Shown: positions 1 through 9,257, counted from the stretch's first letter. The stretch: 48,449 nt of DNA from Candidatus Bathycorpusculum sp. (GCA_009781395.1 WQYG01000005.1:1-48449); one strand, 5' to 3'. Notes: a model not told the origin generated them from the letters alone. Numbers and translations: made by a program.

Positions 1-1323
1 ACGCTCCCTATACAAACCCAAAACCTCACCACAACTCAAACCACCATCACTACACAACAACACAAAAAACCCCGCCCGACCAAGCCACCTATCCACCAAC
101 CCCTCATCCAACACAAAACTCACCCCACCACCCTCCACAGCAGACACCTCTACCGCAAAATAATCCTTAAACCGCCTAGCAACCCCTCTACAAGGCTTAT
201 TTAACCCTAAAAGCTCACCCTTCAAACGCTCAATACGAGCATACAACGCTTTCTCATCAAAAGCCTGCTTCTCTGCATCAAAATAAATGTACGCCCAAAG
301 TTTATGCCCATAAAGCTCCAAAGACCGCTTAACACCATAAACCTCAAACTCGCCAATACGATTAGCTGATTTGCGCACCTCAGACTTGTTTTCATCAACT
401 AGCTTGCGCGCCTCTACACGACCCGAGGATAAAGCCGTGACAAAATCATACCGGTTTTTGTAGAGATAGTTAAAATTGTCCTCTGTTACAAAAATACGAT
501 CCAAAATTAGGCTTATGGTGTTTAAGCCTATTTTTTGGGCAGTGGTCATCATGAATTCCAGATACGATTTGTCAGGAATGCTTCCGTTGTAGAGGGTGTA
601 GTATGTTGGTATGTGTGAGGTTACGCCGTAGTAGAGGCCCATGTTTATTTGGGGTAGAATGTCGCGGTCGCGGTTGTAGCCCCATTCTGCGAGGTCTATG
701 TTGTTTGAGTGGGTGGAAAGTGAGGTTACGTCGTAGGCGTGGTGTTCTTTGTCTTTGCGGGTTTTTATCCAGTTGGTGAAAAAATTGGTTTTTTCTTGTG
801 GGGTTATGGATGCGAAGAGTTTGCTGGCGTGTATGTCGGTGAAGGGTTCTGTGATTGTTGTTTGGGTTTGGTCGAGCCAGTTTTGTATGTAGCTTAGGGT
901 GTTGCCTTTGCAGATCATGTAGATGGCGGTGGTTAAGAGTTGGTTGTGGTTTGTGGGGAAGGTTGTTTGTAGGGTTTGGGTTAGTTGTAGTTGGTTTGCT
1001 ATGTGGTTTAAGACGGTGGTTGTGCCGATGCTTTGGATTGTTTGGATGGTTGGGGGTGTGTTGTTTGTGGTGGTGGTGTTTGTTGTTGGTTGGTTTGTTG
1101 TTGGTTGGGGGAAGAGATCGTGGTAGTTTCTGTTTGGGATTAGCATGTCTGTTTTTGTGTCTTTTTTTCCGATGGATATGACTTGGCTTGTGGGTTTGCC
1201 GTTTTTGTTTCGGTAGGCGCGTATTGTGTAGTAGATGTATTGGGTTCCGTTTTTGTTTTTTCTGGTTGTGGTTTTTTTGTTGGGTATGGGTACGGGTTGG
1301 TTTTTGAGTGTTATGTTTTTCGC
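1..1323 (-). CDS. IS1634-family DDE transposase, 3' truncated by the window
   Basis: The minus-strand frame is open from 1323 to the window edge (441 codons) after a TAG at 1326-1324. The translation has the IS4/IS1634 pattern: an N-terminal region with NGTQYIYYTIRAYRNKNGK, then YDVTSLSTHSNN (first catalytic Asp), AEWGYNRDRD, LPQINMGLYYGVTSHIPTYY, then SLILDRIFVTEDNF (second Asp). The last visible residues, GFFVLLCSDGG...VLGLYRER, normally lie just before the Y-R-IE motif carrying the catalytic Glu, which falls beyond the edge. No ATG, GTG or TTG occurs in frame upstream of ATG 1146, and that Met lies inside the conserved N-terminal region. Codon usage flips from A/C-rich in the N-terminal half to T/G-rich in the C-terminal half. 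Overlapping plus-strand frames are antisense shadows. Confidence 0.75.
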
Positions 1324-1340
1324 CTACGTTTGTATATTAT

Positions 1341-1490
1341 AATTGTGATATACTTTTATATGTGTTTTGGTGGTGTGGTTGTTGTGTTGTGTGGTTGAGT
1401 GTTTTGTTTGTTTTGTTGTGGTTTGTGGGTTTTGTATTTTTCAAAAACTAGATTTGGTCAGCGTAATTTTGAGGCCTGTATATCACAATT
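1341..1490. repeat. 13-bp perfect inverted repeat at the IS end
   Basis: AATTGTGATATAC at 1341-1353 and GTATATCACAATT at 1478-1490 are exact reverse complements, 124 bases apart. A related sequence, GTATATTATAATT, lies at 1332-1344. The outer copy probably marks the terminal inverted repeat of the insertion sequence; the inner copy sits at its promoter. The spacer is very rich in G and T on the plus strand. Confidence 0.55.
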
Positions 1491-1631
1491 TAGCTAAGAG
1501 TTCAGGTTGAAGTAAAAAACGAGGGAGTTAATGATCCACATGATAAGTAACAAAAAAGTAAACTAAGGCAAACAACCTGCATTTGAAACTTTACAATTAT
1601 GGACTTACAAAAAAAGGAATATACATTTTTG

Positions 1632-3755
1632 TCAATTTTGATGTTTTTGCATGTTATGAGGATGCCCCTTTGGAGCATTAACATTTTTTGCAGGATCTGG
1701 TTGATAGACACACCATGGATCCTCTTTTAAGTAGTCACCTTTTGCCTCAGTTGGCACATGTAAGTCACCACAGTAATCTATAAAGTCAGCTGAAAGACCA
1801 TACGCTCTTGCTCTGCAACCACCACACAAAGACTTATAGTCACATTTACCACATTTACCTGTCAGAGTGCTGGGATCACACAGGGCTTTGAACATGTCAG
1901 AGTTATGCCAGATTTCTTTGAAACTCTTCTCACGAACATTTCCAACTTTAACAGGTAAATATGGGCAAGGAGTTATGTCACCGTTTGGATATATTCGACA
2001 ATAGTGCATGCCTGCAATGCAACCACGTATCCATTGACGCACATCTAGAGCCATACCTTGAGCTATACGCATGAATTGTGGAGCACACGAAGGACGTACA
2101 TTAAGACGATACTTTGACACTTTAGCAAAAGTTGTGGTTATCAGATCCTCATATTTTTGAGGAGAAATATCATCCAGTTTAACACCCCTGCCCGTTGGAA
2201 CAAGGAAGAACAGATGAAAGTTTTCTACACCAATACTTTCAGAGAAACTCAGTATATCATCAATTTGATCGTAATTATCATGTGTTAAGGTTGTGTTAAC
2301 TTGGACCAAGACATCATTAGCACGCAATGCTTTTATGGCGTTTACAGCCTTGTCCCAACTACCTATAACACCACGGAAGTCATCATGTTGAGCAGCAATG
2401 TGTGAGTCTAAACTAATTGAAACAGTAGTTATACCTGCTTCTTTGAGTTTTTTTGCAACGGCATCATCAATTAAGCTACCGTTACTACCTAGACCCATCT
2501 TTAGACCCTTGCTTGAACCGTATTTGATAAGTTCGTACACATCGGATCGTAGAAGAGGCTCACCACCACTTAAAACCAGAAGGGGATGACTGACCTTACA
2601 AATTTGATCAATTAGCCGTTTTCCTTCTTCGGCGGTTAATTCATTTTCTAATTTTCTGTCGGTTGCATTAATGTAGCAGTGACTACATTTCAAGTTGCAT
2701 TCACGCGTTACGTTCCAAGACAAGATTAAAGGAACAAAACGTTCTCTTTTCTCCGCCTCGTGAGAGTAGGCAAGTTTTAAGTAGAAAGAACACACCCCAT
2801 CAGAGTCCATAAGTTTTGGTTGCCAAAGAGTTAATGGAAAAGGCATAACTGTTTCAAGCATCGCTTTCGCATGAGCAAAACAAAAATTTTTACAAAACAA
2901 CGTTGATACATCATCACTAAGGCCAAGGTTTTTTATTATGTACTGATGACTGCCGTGTATTGGACAATTTAAGAAATCCATTTGGCCATCAAGAGTTTCA
3001 ATAGACATAGCATTTTTAATATAGTGATCACTTAGCATAACAGATTGCAATTTTTCTCTACGCATACCAGCTTTTAACGTTACATCTAAAGCGATATCAA
3101 CAGTCTCTTTACCAAAAACGTCTTTTACAGCACACATTACATCTTGGATTTTTTCGACACCATAAGTTTTTATAAGCACGTCAAGAGTAAGCGCTCCTTT
3201 GATTGTTTCGTATTCCTGAATAAGACGCATTTTTGTAACCAGAGCAGCCCATTCATAAAACAATTTCTCAAGAGTACTACTTGTGTCAGGTTCTTGATTT
3301 GTTAACTGTTTTTCTAACGCTTTATATTTTTTAGATAGGTCTGAAAAGAGAGCGAATTTTTGTTCGGAATTCAAACGTTCCGTGGCAACAGATGGATCAC
3401 CCATTTTAAAACTAATCAGTATACCATTTAGCAGCGTGTTAGCATCCTCTTCAAAAAGACCAAAAAAATGGTCAAGATTTTTTTGAACATCAGGCTGTGT
3501 AATATTTAATTTTTCAAGCACAATTGTAGTTTCGGATTCCATTTTTGTAACCATTGCCATGTGGTAAAGCAATGACCCAGCCATACCAGGATCCGCTTGT
3601 TTACCCATTATGCCATAAAAAAGTTGATTTGATAATTGTTTAGCGATGTCATAATTCCCTGCGTCTATAGCAGTTTGTGCTTGGCTAAACTTGTTTTTTC
3701 TTTCAGCTAACAGCAACGCCCATTTATGGCAATGTCGCTCATCATAATTGGTCAT
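1632..3755 (-). CDS. AhbD/NirJ-like radical SAM-SPASM protein with a long N-terminal extension
   Basis: This 707-residue protein carries a radical SAM core from about residue 340, with the cluster motif CNLKCSHC and an SGGEPLL glycine-rich motif. The C-terminal SPASM region has CRIYPNGDITPCPYLP, CGKC, CGGCRARAYG and EDPWC, the arrangement seen in AhbD/NirJ haem-synthesis enzymes and related peptide-maturing enzymes. The first 340 residues are extra. They are helical at first, then hold a cysteine/histidine cluster (CPIHGSHQ at about 265, CKNFCFAH at about 289, CSF at about 323) reminiscent of ATC-hydrolase/V4R-type sensor domains, possibly another metal site. There is no haem operon beside it, so haem b synthesis is only one option. 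Start ATG 3755; a TATA-like box lies about 45 bases upstream. Confidence 0.75.
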   Translation of the reverse strand: MTNYDERHCHKWALLLAERKNKFSQAQTAIDAGNYDIAKQLSNQLFYGIMGKQADPGMAGSLLYHMAMVTKMESETTIVLEKLNITQPDVQKNLDHFFGLFEEDANTLLNGILISFKMGDPSVATERLNSEQKFALFSDLSKKYKALEKQLTNQEPDTSSTLEKLFYEWAALVTKMRLIQEYETIKGALTLDVLIKTYGVEKIQDVMCAVKDVFGKETVDIALDVTLKAGMRREKLQSVMLSDHYIKNAMSIETLDGQMDFLNCPIHGSHQYIIKNLGLSDDVSTLFCKNFCFAHAKAMLETVMPFPLTLWQPKLMDSDGVCSFYLKLAYSHEAEKRERFVPLILSWNVTRECNLKCSHCYINATDRKLENELTAEEGKRLIDQICKVSHPLLVLSGGEPLLRSDVYELIKYGSSKGLKMGLGSNGSLIDDAVAKKLKEAGITTVSISLDSHIAAQHDDFRGVIGSWDKAVNAIKALRANDVLVQVNTTLTHDNYDQIDDILSFSESIGVENFHLFFLVPTGRGVKLDDISPQKYEDLITTTFAKVSKYRLNVRPSCAPQFMRIAQGMALDVRQWIRGCIAGMHYCRIYPNGDITPCPYLPVKVGNVREKSFKEIWHNSDMFKALCDPSTLTGKCGKCDYKSLCGGCRARAYGLSADFIDYCGDLHVPTEAKGDYLKEDPWCVYQPDPAKNVNAPKGHPHNMQKHQN

Positions 3756-3796
3756 TTGTAATCCATCCGAATTAAATTACAAAAGAAGGTTCTAAG

Positions 3797-3808
3797 AGTA
3801 TATAAGGT
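3797..3808 (-). promoter_or_regulatory. TATA-box promoter of the radical SAM gene
   Basis: CCTTATATAC on the minus strand lies about 45 bases upstream of ATG 3755, as expected for an archaeal TATA box. No BRE or transcription start can be confirmed from sequence. Confidence 0.4.
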
Positions 3809-3904
3809 AGCAGTATAACGATTTCTAAAAAACGTACATCTTTGCACCAACACACAAGTACGATAAACTAATTAAGCACCACTGGAACATACAAAACAAT
3901 AACG

Positions 3905-4207
3905 GTGAAAAATTTGGAATTAAGCTTTGATTTAATTTATGCTTTAATCGGTTTCCTTATAATGGTTGGCATACTTGGCGGCATCGGAATAAACAAACCA
4001 AGAGGCATGAGCGTCAAAACATGGTGCATCGGCTACCTTGCAGTCGCAATAGGCTTTGACATACTAGTCATTATAGGCCTACTAGGCAACTATACACCAC
4101 TAAACAACCTATTAATCGGACTCGCTGCAGGCGCCGCCACAGGCCTAGCAATCCACGTCATGCACCACATAAACGAAGAAGACGCCCACCCAACCATCAT
4201 GGGCTAA
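3905..4207 (+). CDS. Small integral membrane protein of unknown function
   Basis: This 100-residue protein starts at GTG 3905. Three hydrophobic segments are visible: about residues 8-27, 41-62 and 66-86. A short polar loop with NKPRG follows the first segment, and the C-terminus ends in an His/Glu/Asp-rich tail (HVMHHINEEDAH) that could bind metal. I do not recognise a family. Codon usage is distinctly A/C-rich in the second half, unlike most neighbours. It is divergent from the radical SAM gene and stands alone, so context gives no function. Confidence 0.6.
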   Translation: MKNLELSFDLIYALIGFLIMVGILGGIGINKPRGMSVKTWCIGYLAVAIGFDILVIIGLLGNYTPLNNLLIGLAAGAATGLAIHVMHHINEEDAHPTIMG

Positions 4208-4584
4208 CCGACCATTTTTTCAAAAAACAGGTTTACACATAAACGAGCTTCAATCTGTTCATTAGATGATTTTGAGCAAAGCAAATAACAAACGGTTAAA
4301 CCTTTGGAAAAAACACTTGTGCTTTTTACACCATAATTACTTTTTTAAGACCTATTTTACCACCATTCAACATTTAAAACACAAAATCTGAGTAGGCATT
4401 TAGGTTGTCTCAAAGAGTAGAAACATTAACACAACAGCACTGCAAAAACTGTTCACAAATTCTATAACATACTAAACACACACTACTGAAAAAGTCCAGT
4501 AGCAAAAGAAAAGAGAAAACAAAAGACAAAATGCGGATAAGTACACCATTGTTGTAAAATTCAATTCATACCCACGAATGAAAA
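4208..4584. other. Intergenic stretch with no recognised feature
   Basis: About 375 AT-rich bases between the small membrane protein and the tRNA. I see no open frame of credible composition, no tRNA or C/D-box pattern and no extended repeat. Confidence 0.5.
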
Positions 4585-4709
4585 TGGCGCCGGGGAAGGG
4601 ATTCGAACCCCTGCAGGCACGAAACCTACCAGCTATCTTGCCGTTTTAATCAAAGCCCACATTCTTTAAGATCTCGAGGCTGGCGCGATAACCACTCCGC
4701 CACCCCGGC
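4585..4709 (-). tRNA. tRNA-Ser(CGA) with a 38-nt intron at 37/38
   Basis: Reading the minus strand from 4709, the acceptor GCCGGGG pairs with CCCCGGC, followed by discriminator G and an encoded CCA (4587-4585). The D stem is GCGG/TCGC, the anticodon stem CCAGC/GCTGG and the T stem AGGGG/CCCTT around TTCGAAT. A long variable arm and discriminator G fit serine. The loop CTCGAGA gives anticodon CGA (codon UCG). The exon is interrupted after position 37 by a 38-base insert (4672-4635) whose ends ATCTT and AAGAT are complementary, as in the bulge-helix-bulge motif cut by archaeal splicing endonuclease. Confidence 0.92.
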
Positions 4710-4862
4710 TACAATAGACATAACCTATATGCCACTCTAAAAGAGTTTCCAGTAAAAACTGACCATAACTAACTATGGTTAAGCTGTTTCTGCTATTGAC
4801 ATTTGATCCAAGAGGAGTACATAAAAACTGGAGTGTAACTGAATAAAGCAGCTAAAAAAAAG

Positions 4863-5834
4863 TTATGCAACTAGATCAGCCATGTCGAGACTATGTTCAT
4901 AAATCTGGAGCACAAAAGAAATAGCAGCTAAAAGTTGTGGTATGACATCAACGGGTTGATTTTTTGCAATTTTCTCAATATCTGCATAAATATCTTGAAT
5001 TCTGGTTTTTGCTTTTCGAACATTTTCTGCCAGAACCATATCTTTGTTAATAAAAGAGTTTATCGCTTGTTCATTTGCTTCAAGACACACAGTCTGTAAA
5101 TCAATCAGCACCTTTAGTAATTCACCAGATGGTTTAAACCCATGTAGATTAAGAACCGCTGTGGCTACCTGTACGCAAGCATCACCCATGGATTCAAGTA
5201 AACTGGCGGCAAGACGATAATCTAAACAGTCAATCGGGGTTATTCCTAGTTTCTCACTAAGACGGGGGGTCTGTATGATAGTTCGAAGAATTCGCACTAA
5301 TAAGAAATACAACCGATTGCTTTCTACATCACGAGCTATAACAGTTTTTGCCAACTGTAAATCGCCATTAATAAAAGAGTTTGTAACGTCGCGAGCCATT
5401 CCAGAAACTATGGCATAATTTCGGCGCAAAATTTTTTCAGGCTGCGAACCTGAAGGATCAAGCAAACACTGTAAAACCACTTGAGAATAATTCTCTTCAA
5501 CAATCTCCAGGCCTACAAGAGAACTTGCAGTAGATTTCACAGTAGCTCTTACTTCAAGGTCAAGACGGCCTTTGGCTTCAATACAAATAACATCAAACCC
5601 CAATAGATATCGACCAATAATTTCTCTACTTAGAAAAGGTTCAACAGTTAAAGTAACAATTTTTTGCGGAGCTTCAGAGGCATATTTAGCATCAACAACA
5701 AGTTTACCATCACCAGTAACATCTAAATTAACCATGGCACCTTTTTTTAATCCATTCTGTTGAGCCCAAGACTTTGGCACACAAACAAAAAATGTACCAG
5801 TGGGGGTTTGCTGAACCTTACGTAAATCACTCAC
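4863..5834 (-). CDS. phoU: AbrB-PhoU phosphate uptake regulator
   Basis: A 323-residue archaeal-type PhoU. Residues about 1-50 form a SpoVT/AbrB-like DNA-binding swapped-hairpin domain (TPTGTFFVCVPKSWAQQNGLKKG). A linker is followed by two three-helix PhoU repeats at about 120-215 and 220-323. Such proteins are thought to link phosphate status to transcription or to the Pst transporter. No pst genes are visible here, so the local target is unknown. The start is GTG 5834, with an AGGGG-type ribosome-binding sequence upstream and a TATA-like box about 45 bases before it. Confidence 0.85.
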   Translation of the reverse strand: MSDLRKVQQTPTGTFFVCVPKSWAQQNGLKKGAMVNLDVTGDGKLVVDAKYASEAPQKIVTLTVEPFLSREIIGRYLLGFDVICIEAKGRLDLEVRATVKSTASSLVGLEIVEENYSQVVLQCLLDPSGSQPEKILRRNYAIVSGMARDVTNSFINGDLQLAKTVIARDVESNRLYFLLVRILRTIIQTPRLSEKLGITPIDCLDYRLAASLLESMGDACVQVATAVLNLHGFKPSGELLKVLIDLQTVCLEANEQAINSFINKDMVLAENVRKAKTRIQDIYADIEKIAKNQPVDVIPQLLAAISFVLQIYEHSLDMADLVA

Positions 5835-5879
5835 TCAAGTTACCCCTTTCAAACATGGGCTAAATAAACGTTTTACAGC

Positions 5880-5889
5880 TATATAAATT
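5880..5889 (-). promoter_or_regulatory. TATA-box promoter of phoU
   Basis: The minus-strand sequence AATTTATATA lies about 45-55 bases upstream of GTG 5834. It is a good archaeal TATA match, though unverified. Confidence 0.4.
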
Positions 5890-6063
5890 TGGCATAAACT
5901 ATTAAAAAATCAGCCAAACACACAATCAACAAACAAAAAAACACATAAAAATTGTCTTCAAAAATTTAAGTAGATAAACAATAACAGTAAATACGTCAAC
6001 ATCATAAATGGCTAAACATACAAACCATATTATTGAAAAAAGTTAAAGCGAGAAATCGCAAAC

Positions 6064-7698
6064 ATGAACAAAAACGAAAGATTGCAAAAAGCCATTGAGG
6101 CAACAATCATTGCGGGACATCAACTTAGCAATGAAGCCTTTTACTATCTATGTCACAACTGTGAAGAAACTGACCCGCTTGCAATAATGAATATGGTACT
6201 ACATGAAATAAAAAATCTAAAAGACAAACCCTTCTTTATAGAAAAAAAATTCTTAGAAAACATCGTTAACCAATTAACTCAGACACACCAAGCAGCCCAA
6301 AACAGAAAAAACCAAACAACCAATCAAACAACAAAAAGCACAGAGTTCAATAAAGAGGAAGAAGAAAAAATACAAGACTGCAAAACACAACAACCATCAT
6401 TTAGACCATCAACAGCTTTTGACGAGAACACTTTTCACCCCTACGCAAAATACATATCCTCAGAATTAAAAATTCTTGAGGATGCAACAGACAAACTTAC
6501 CTCAAACGGAACCCTTGAAGAATACAACACACTTTTTCAAGATCGCTATAAACGCATAGAAAAAATCCTACGACAAAGAATAGACGTTAAAGCAGCAACA
6601 CCAATCAGAGAAGCTTTAAAATCACAACCAAAAACTAAACTAAAAATTATCTGTATGCTAACCGAAAAAAGGGACAACAAACAACAGACAATACTTTCCG
6701 TAGAAGACCTAGATAGTAACGCAACTGTGTTAGTTCCAAACAAAGCACCAGACGAAGTAAAAAAAAAAGCACTGCAAATTCTTCCAGACCAAGTTATCTG
6801 CATCGCAGCAATAAAAACCAAAAGTAACCTGTTTCTAGCGGAAGACATAATATTTCCAGATGTCGGACAAAAAACCCCACAAAAAGCACAAGAACCAATC
6901 TACGCCGTATTCACATCAGACATTCACATAGGCAGTACAAAATTTAACAAAGAAGCCTTCAAAAAATTCATTCTTTGGCTTAAAGGCAAATACGGCACAC
7001 CCGAAATGAGAAAAATTGCAGGGTACGTAAAATATCTCCTTGTAGCAGGAGACATTGTCGATGGTGTAGGAATTTATCCTGGTCAACAATTTGAACTAAC
7101 AATTCGTGACGTCCACAAACAATATGATTTCGCCATCAAATATTTAGAAAAAATTCCAAAATACATAGAAATAGTATTGGCACCTGGAAACCATGACACA
7201 TCAAGAAAAGCTCTGCCACAACCCGCCATTCCATCAGACTATTTAACTGCAATTGAAGGAAAAACAAATTTTCACTCAGTTGGAAGTCCATGCCTATTAA
7301 GCATTCACGGTGTCAACGTACTTATGGATCATGGAAGAAGTTTAGATGACATTGTAGCAACCATTCCAGGAATGAGCCATAATCATCCAGAAAAATCAAT
7401 GAGACTACTTTTACAAGGCCGACATATAGCACCAGTGTATGGCGGAAAAACCATGCTTTCCCCAGAAAACCGTGACTACCTAGTTATTGATAAAGTTCCA
7501 GATATCTTACATGCGGGTCATGTCCACGTTTTAGGATTCTGTAATTACAAAGGTGTCCTAGTTGTTAACTCTGGCGGTTGGCAAGAACAAACAGATTACA
7601 TGGAAAAATTAGGTTTAGTTCCAACCCCAGGAAAAGTACCAGTAATAAACTTGATGACCATGGAAATAACAGTATTAGACTTCAAAACAGAAAATTAA
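6064..7698 (+). CDS. polB: DNA polymerase D small subunit DP1 (3'-5' proofreading exonuclease)
   Basis: This 544-residue protein is the DP1 subunit of the archaeal replicative polymerase PolD. An OB-like domain precedes a calcineurin-type phosphoesterase domain. Its metal-binding motifs are intact: DIHIG (from D286), GDIVDGVG, GNHD (N376-D378), and the C-terminal HAGHVH (H483-H488). These support an active Mre11-like proofreading nuclease. A lysine- and glutamine-rich linker at about residues 70-115 separates a small N-terminal helical domain that would contact other replisome parts. The gene converges on cdc6, overlapping by four bases. DP2, its partner, is encoded about 7 kb downstream. Confidence 0.95.
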   Translation: MNKNERLQKAIEATIIAGHQLSNEAFYYLCHNCEETDPLAIMNMVLHEIKNLKDKPFFIEKKFLENIVNQLTQTHQAAQNRKNQTTNQTTKSTEFNKEEEEKIQDCKTQQPSFRPSTAFDENTFHPYAKYISSELKILEDATDKLTSNGTLEEYNTLFQDRYKRIEKILRQRIDVKAATPIREALKSQPKTKLKIICMLTEKRDNKQQTILSVEDLDSNATVLVPNKAPDEVKKKALQILPDQVICIAAIKTKSNLFLAEDIIFPDVGQKTPQKAQEPIYAVFTSDIHIGSTKFNKEAFKKFILWLKGKYGTPEMRKIAGYVKYLLVAGDIVDGVGIYPGQQFELTIRDVHKQYDFAIKYLEKIPKYIEIVLAPGNHDTSRKALPQPAIPSDYLTAIEGKTNFHSVGSPCLLSIHGVNVLMDHGRSLDDIVATIPGMSHNHPEKSMRLLLQGRHIAPVYGGKTMLSPENRDYLVIDKVPDILHAGHVHVLGFCNYKGVLVVNSGGWQEQTDYMEKLGLVPTPGKVPVINLMTMEITVLDFKTEN

Positions 7699-8936
7699 CG
7701 TTTATCAAGACTATTTTTTTGTGGGGCTTGGGGCTTATAATCAAGTATATGGCTAAATCTTTTGTCAGCACCAAACACATCACGAATAAGAGCTCTAGAA
7801 ATTTCAAGACGAATTTTCTTAGTTCGTCCATAACGCCCCATACTTACGACTTTAGCGTTAACAAGACCCATAGAATCTAATTCGTTAACTAAACTACTCA
7901 AACGGCGCTGGGTTAGAAGACCAGCTCCAAATTCGCCACAAAGCTCATTGTAGACATCATAAATTTCACCAGTATTTGCACTTGACTTGTTAAGATGATA
8001 AACACTTAGCAATACTAATTTTGAGTGTAAAGTCAAGTTATTGAGAGCTTCAACAACACGATTATGTTCAATGTGTTTCTCCGCTTGGTGCACATGATCC
8101 ACAGTAATGTTTTTTGCTTCTTGACGTTCAGCCACTTCTCCAGCTACACGTAACAAATCTAACGCGCGACGGGCATCGCCATGTTCTGCAGCTGCAAGAG
8201 CTGAACAAATACTTAAAGCAGAATCAGTTAAAACAGCGTCTTGAAAAGAAAGTTTTGAGCGTTCAAGTAAAATATTTCTCAATTCACTTGCATCATATGG
8301 TCGAAAAACGAGTTCTTCTTCACTTAAAGAACTAAAGACTCTTGGATCAAGAAACTCTTTAAGACGTAAATCATTAGAGATTCCGATGATAGAAACTTTA
8401 CTTTTTGCAAGTGTTTCATTTATTCTAGTTAACTCATACATGAAGGCATCGCCTTTCTCTTTAATTAAAGCATCAACTTCGTCAAGCACGATTATAAAAA
8501 GAATGCGCGAGGTATCAAGACTTGTACGAAATCGGGTAAAAACTTCTTCCACAGACAAACCAGTAAAAGGTATGGAAATGCCTACGCTTTGACTTAAACT
8601 TGCAAAAACACGATATTCAGAACCAGTCATACGACAATTTATATAACAAAACTTTACTTGTGCACCATACTGTTTTGCTTTTGCTTCTAAATGACTTAAA
8701 ACATATTTTGTTACAGCCGTTTTTCCAGTTCCAGTTTTTCCATAAATAAAAATGTTTGAACATCTAGCATCTTTGAGAACTGGTGCAACTCTTTCACCTA
8801 ACAATCGAATTTGATCTTCTCTATGAGGTAACTTGTCAGGTATATAGTCGTGCCTAAGCACTTCTCGGTCTTTGAAAATATTTATTCTGTTAACGAAACT
8901 ATCGAATACATCATCAAGCACGTTTGTGAATTCCAT
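7695..8936 (-). CDS. cdc6: Orc1/Cdc6 replication initiator
   Basis: This 413-residue AAA+ protein binds ORB elements and loads MCM. Walker A is GKTGTGKT (residues 66-73), Walker B LDEVDAL (151-157) and sensor 1 IIGISND (183-189). The C-terminal 120 residues form the winged-helix DNA-binding domain. It is transcribed away from an AT-rich region with three ORB-like elements, the classical archaeal arrangement of initiator beside its origin. The 3' end overlaps the end of DP1 by four bases. It is the only Orc1/Cdc6 gene in the window; other paralogues could exist elsewhere. Confidence 0.96.
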   Translation of the reverse strand: MEFTNVLDDVFDSFVNRINIFKDREVLRHDYIPDKLPHREDQIRLLGERVAPVLKDARCSNIFIYGKTGTGKTAVTKYVLSHLEAKAKQYGAQVKFCYINCRMTGSEYRVFASLSQSVGISIPFTGLSVEEVFTRFRTSLDTSRILFIIVLDEVDALIKEKGDAFMYELTRINETLAKSKVSIIGISNDLRLKEFLDPRVFSSLSEEELVFRPYDASELRNILLERSKLSFQDAVLTDSALSICSALAAAEHGDARRALDLLRVAGEVAERQEAKNITVDHVHQAEKHIEHNRVVEALNNLTLHSKLVLLSVYHLNKSSANTGEIYDVYNELCGEFGAGLLTQRRLSSLVNELDSMGLVNAKVVSMGRYGRTKKIRLEISRALIRDVFGADKRFSHILDYKPQAPQKNSLDKR

Positions 8937-9072
8937 GTTACAGCCTCAAGTTTTCAAAGGATATACCGTTATTTCTATTGGAACAAATAAAGCATCAGGT
9001 ACAAAAATCTGGTTTGTTCACACAAGATTTCTACAAAACTATGTTTAACTAAGGAAAAATATTTACAAAAAG

Positions 9073-9103
9073 ACACACCCCCAAATTTCCACTGGATAAA
9101 AAC
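9073..9103 (-). promoter_or_regulatory. ORB1, Orc1/Cdc6 binding site
   Basis: The minus strand reads TCCAGTGGAAATTTGGGGGT followed by GTGT, an excellent match to the archaeal ORB dyad plus G-string. It lies 137 bases upstream of the cdc6 start, so it may also control cdc6. Confidence 0.88.
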
Positions 9104-9257
9104 TTAAGTGTAGTATAATTAACCTTAAGTTTAATTATTAATAATATATACATTGGGTATTACATACTATTTTTATATAATAAACTCTGTTATCCAAATT
9201 TTTAGATACTTTTTTTATAAAAATTCTGAACGGCAAAATTTGCAGCATAATTATAAC

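Larger units (their letters stand above)
1..1490 (-). mobile_element. IS1634-like insertion sequence, cut off by the window edge
   Basis: The element reads on the minus strand and runs off the left edge. Its upstream end is placed near 1490, because 1478-1490 (GTATATCACAATT) is a perfect 13-bp inverted copy of 1341-1353, and the terminal 18 bases (1490 down to 1473) resemble the end of a MITE-like element at 37513-37658. The transposase occupies 1-1323. Between it and the proposed end lies a GT-rich, apparently non-coding leader with a TATA-like sequence near 1352-1360. The far end, target duplication and final catalytic motif lie outside the window, so the boundary and family are inferred from the transposase and the repeats only. 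Confidence 0.65.

Noticed and set aside
855-1398. Plus-strand frames full of Cys, Gly, Leu, Val, Trp and Phe
   Set aside because: They are antisense to the transposase and reflect the GT-rich composition; the minus-strand frame has clear IS1634 motifs.
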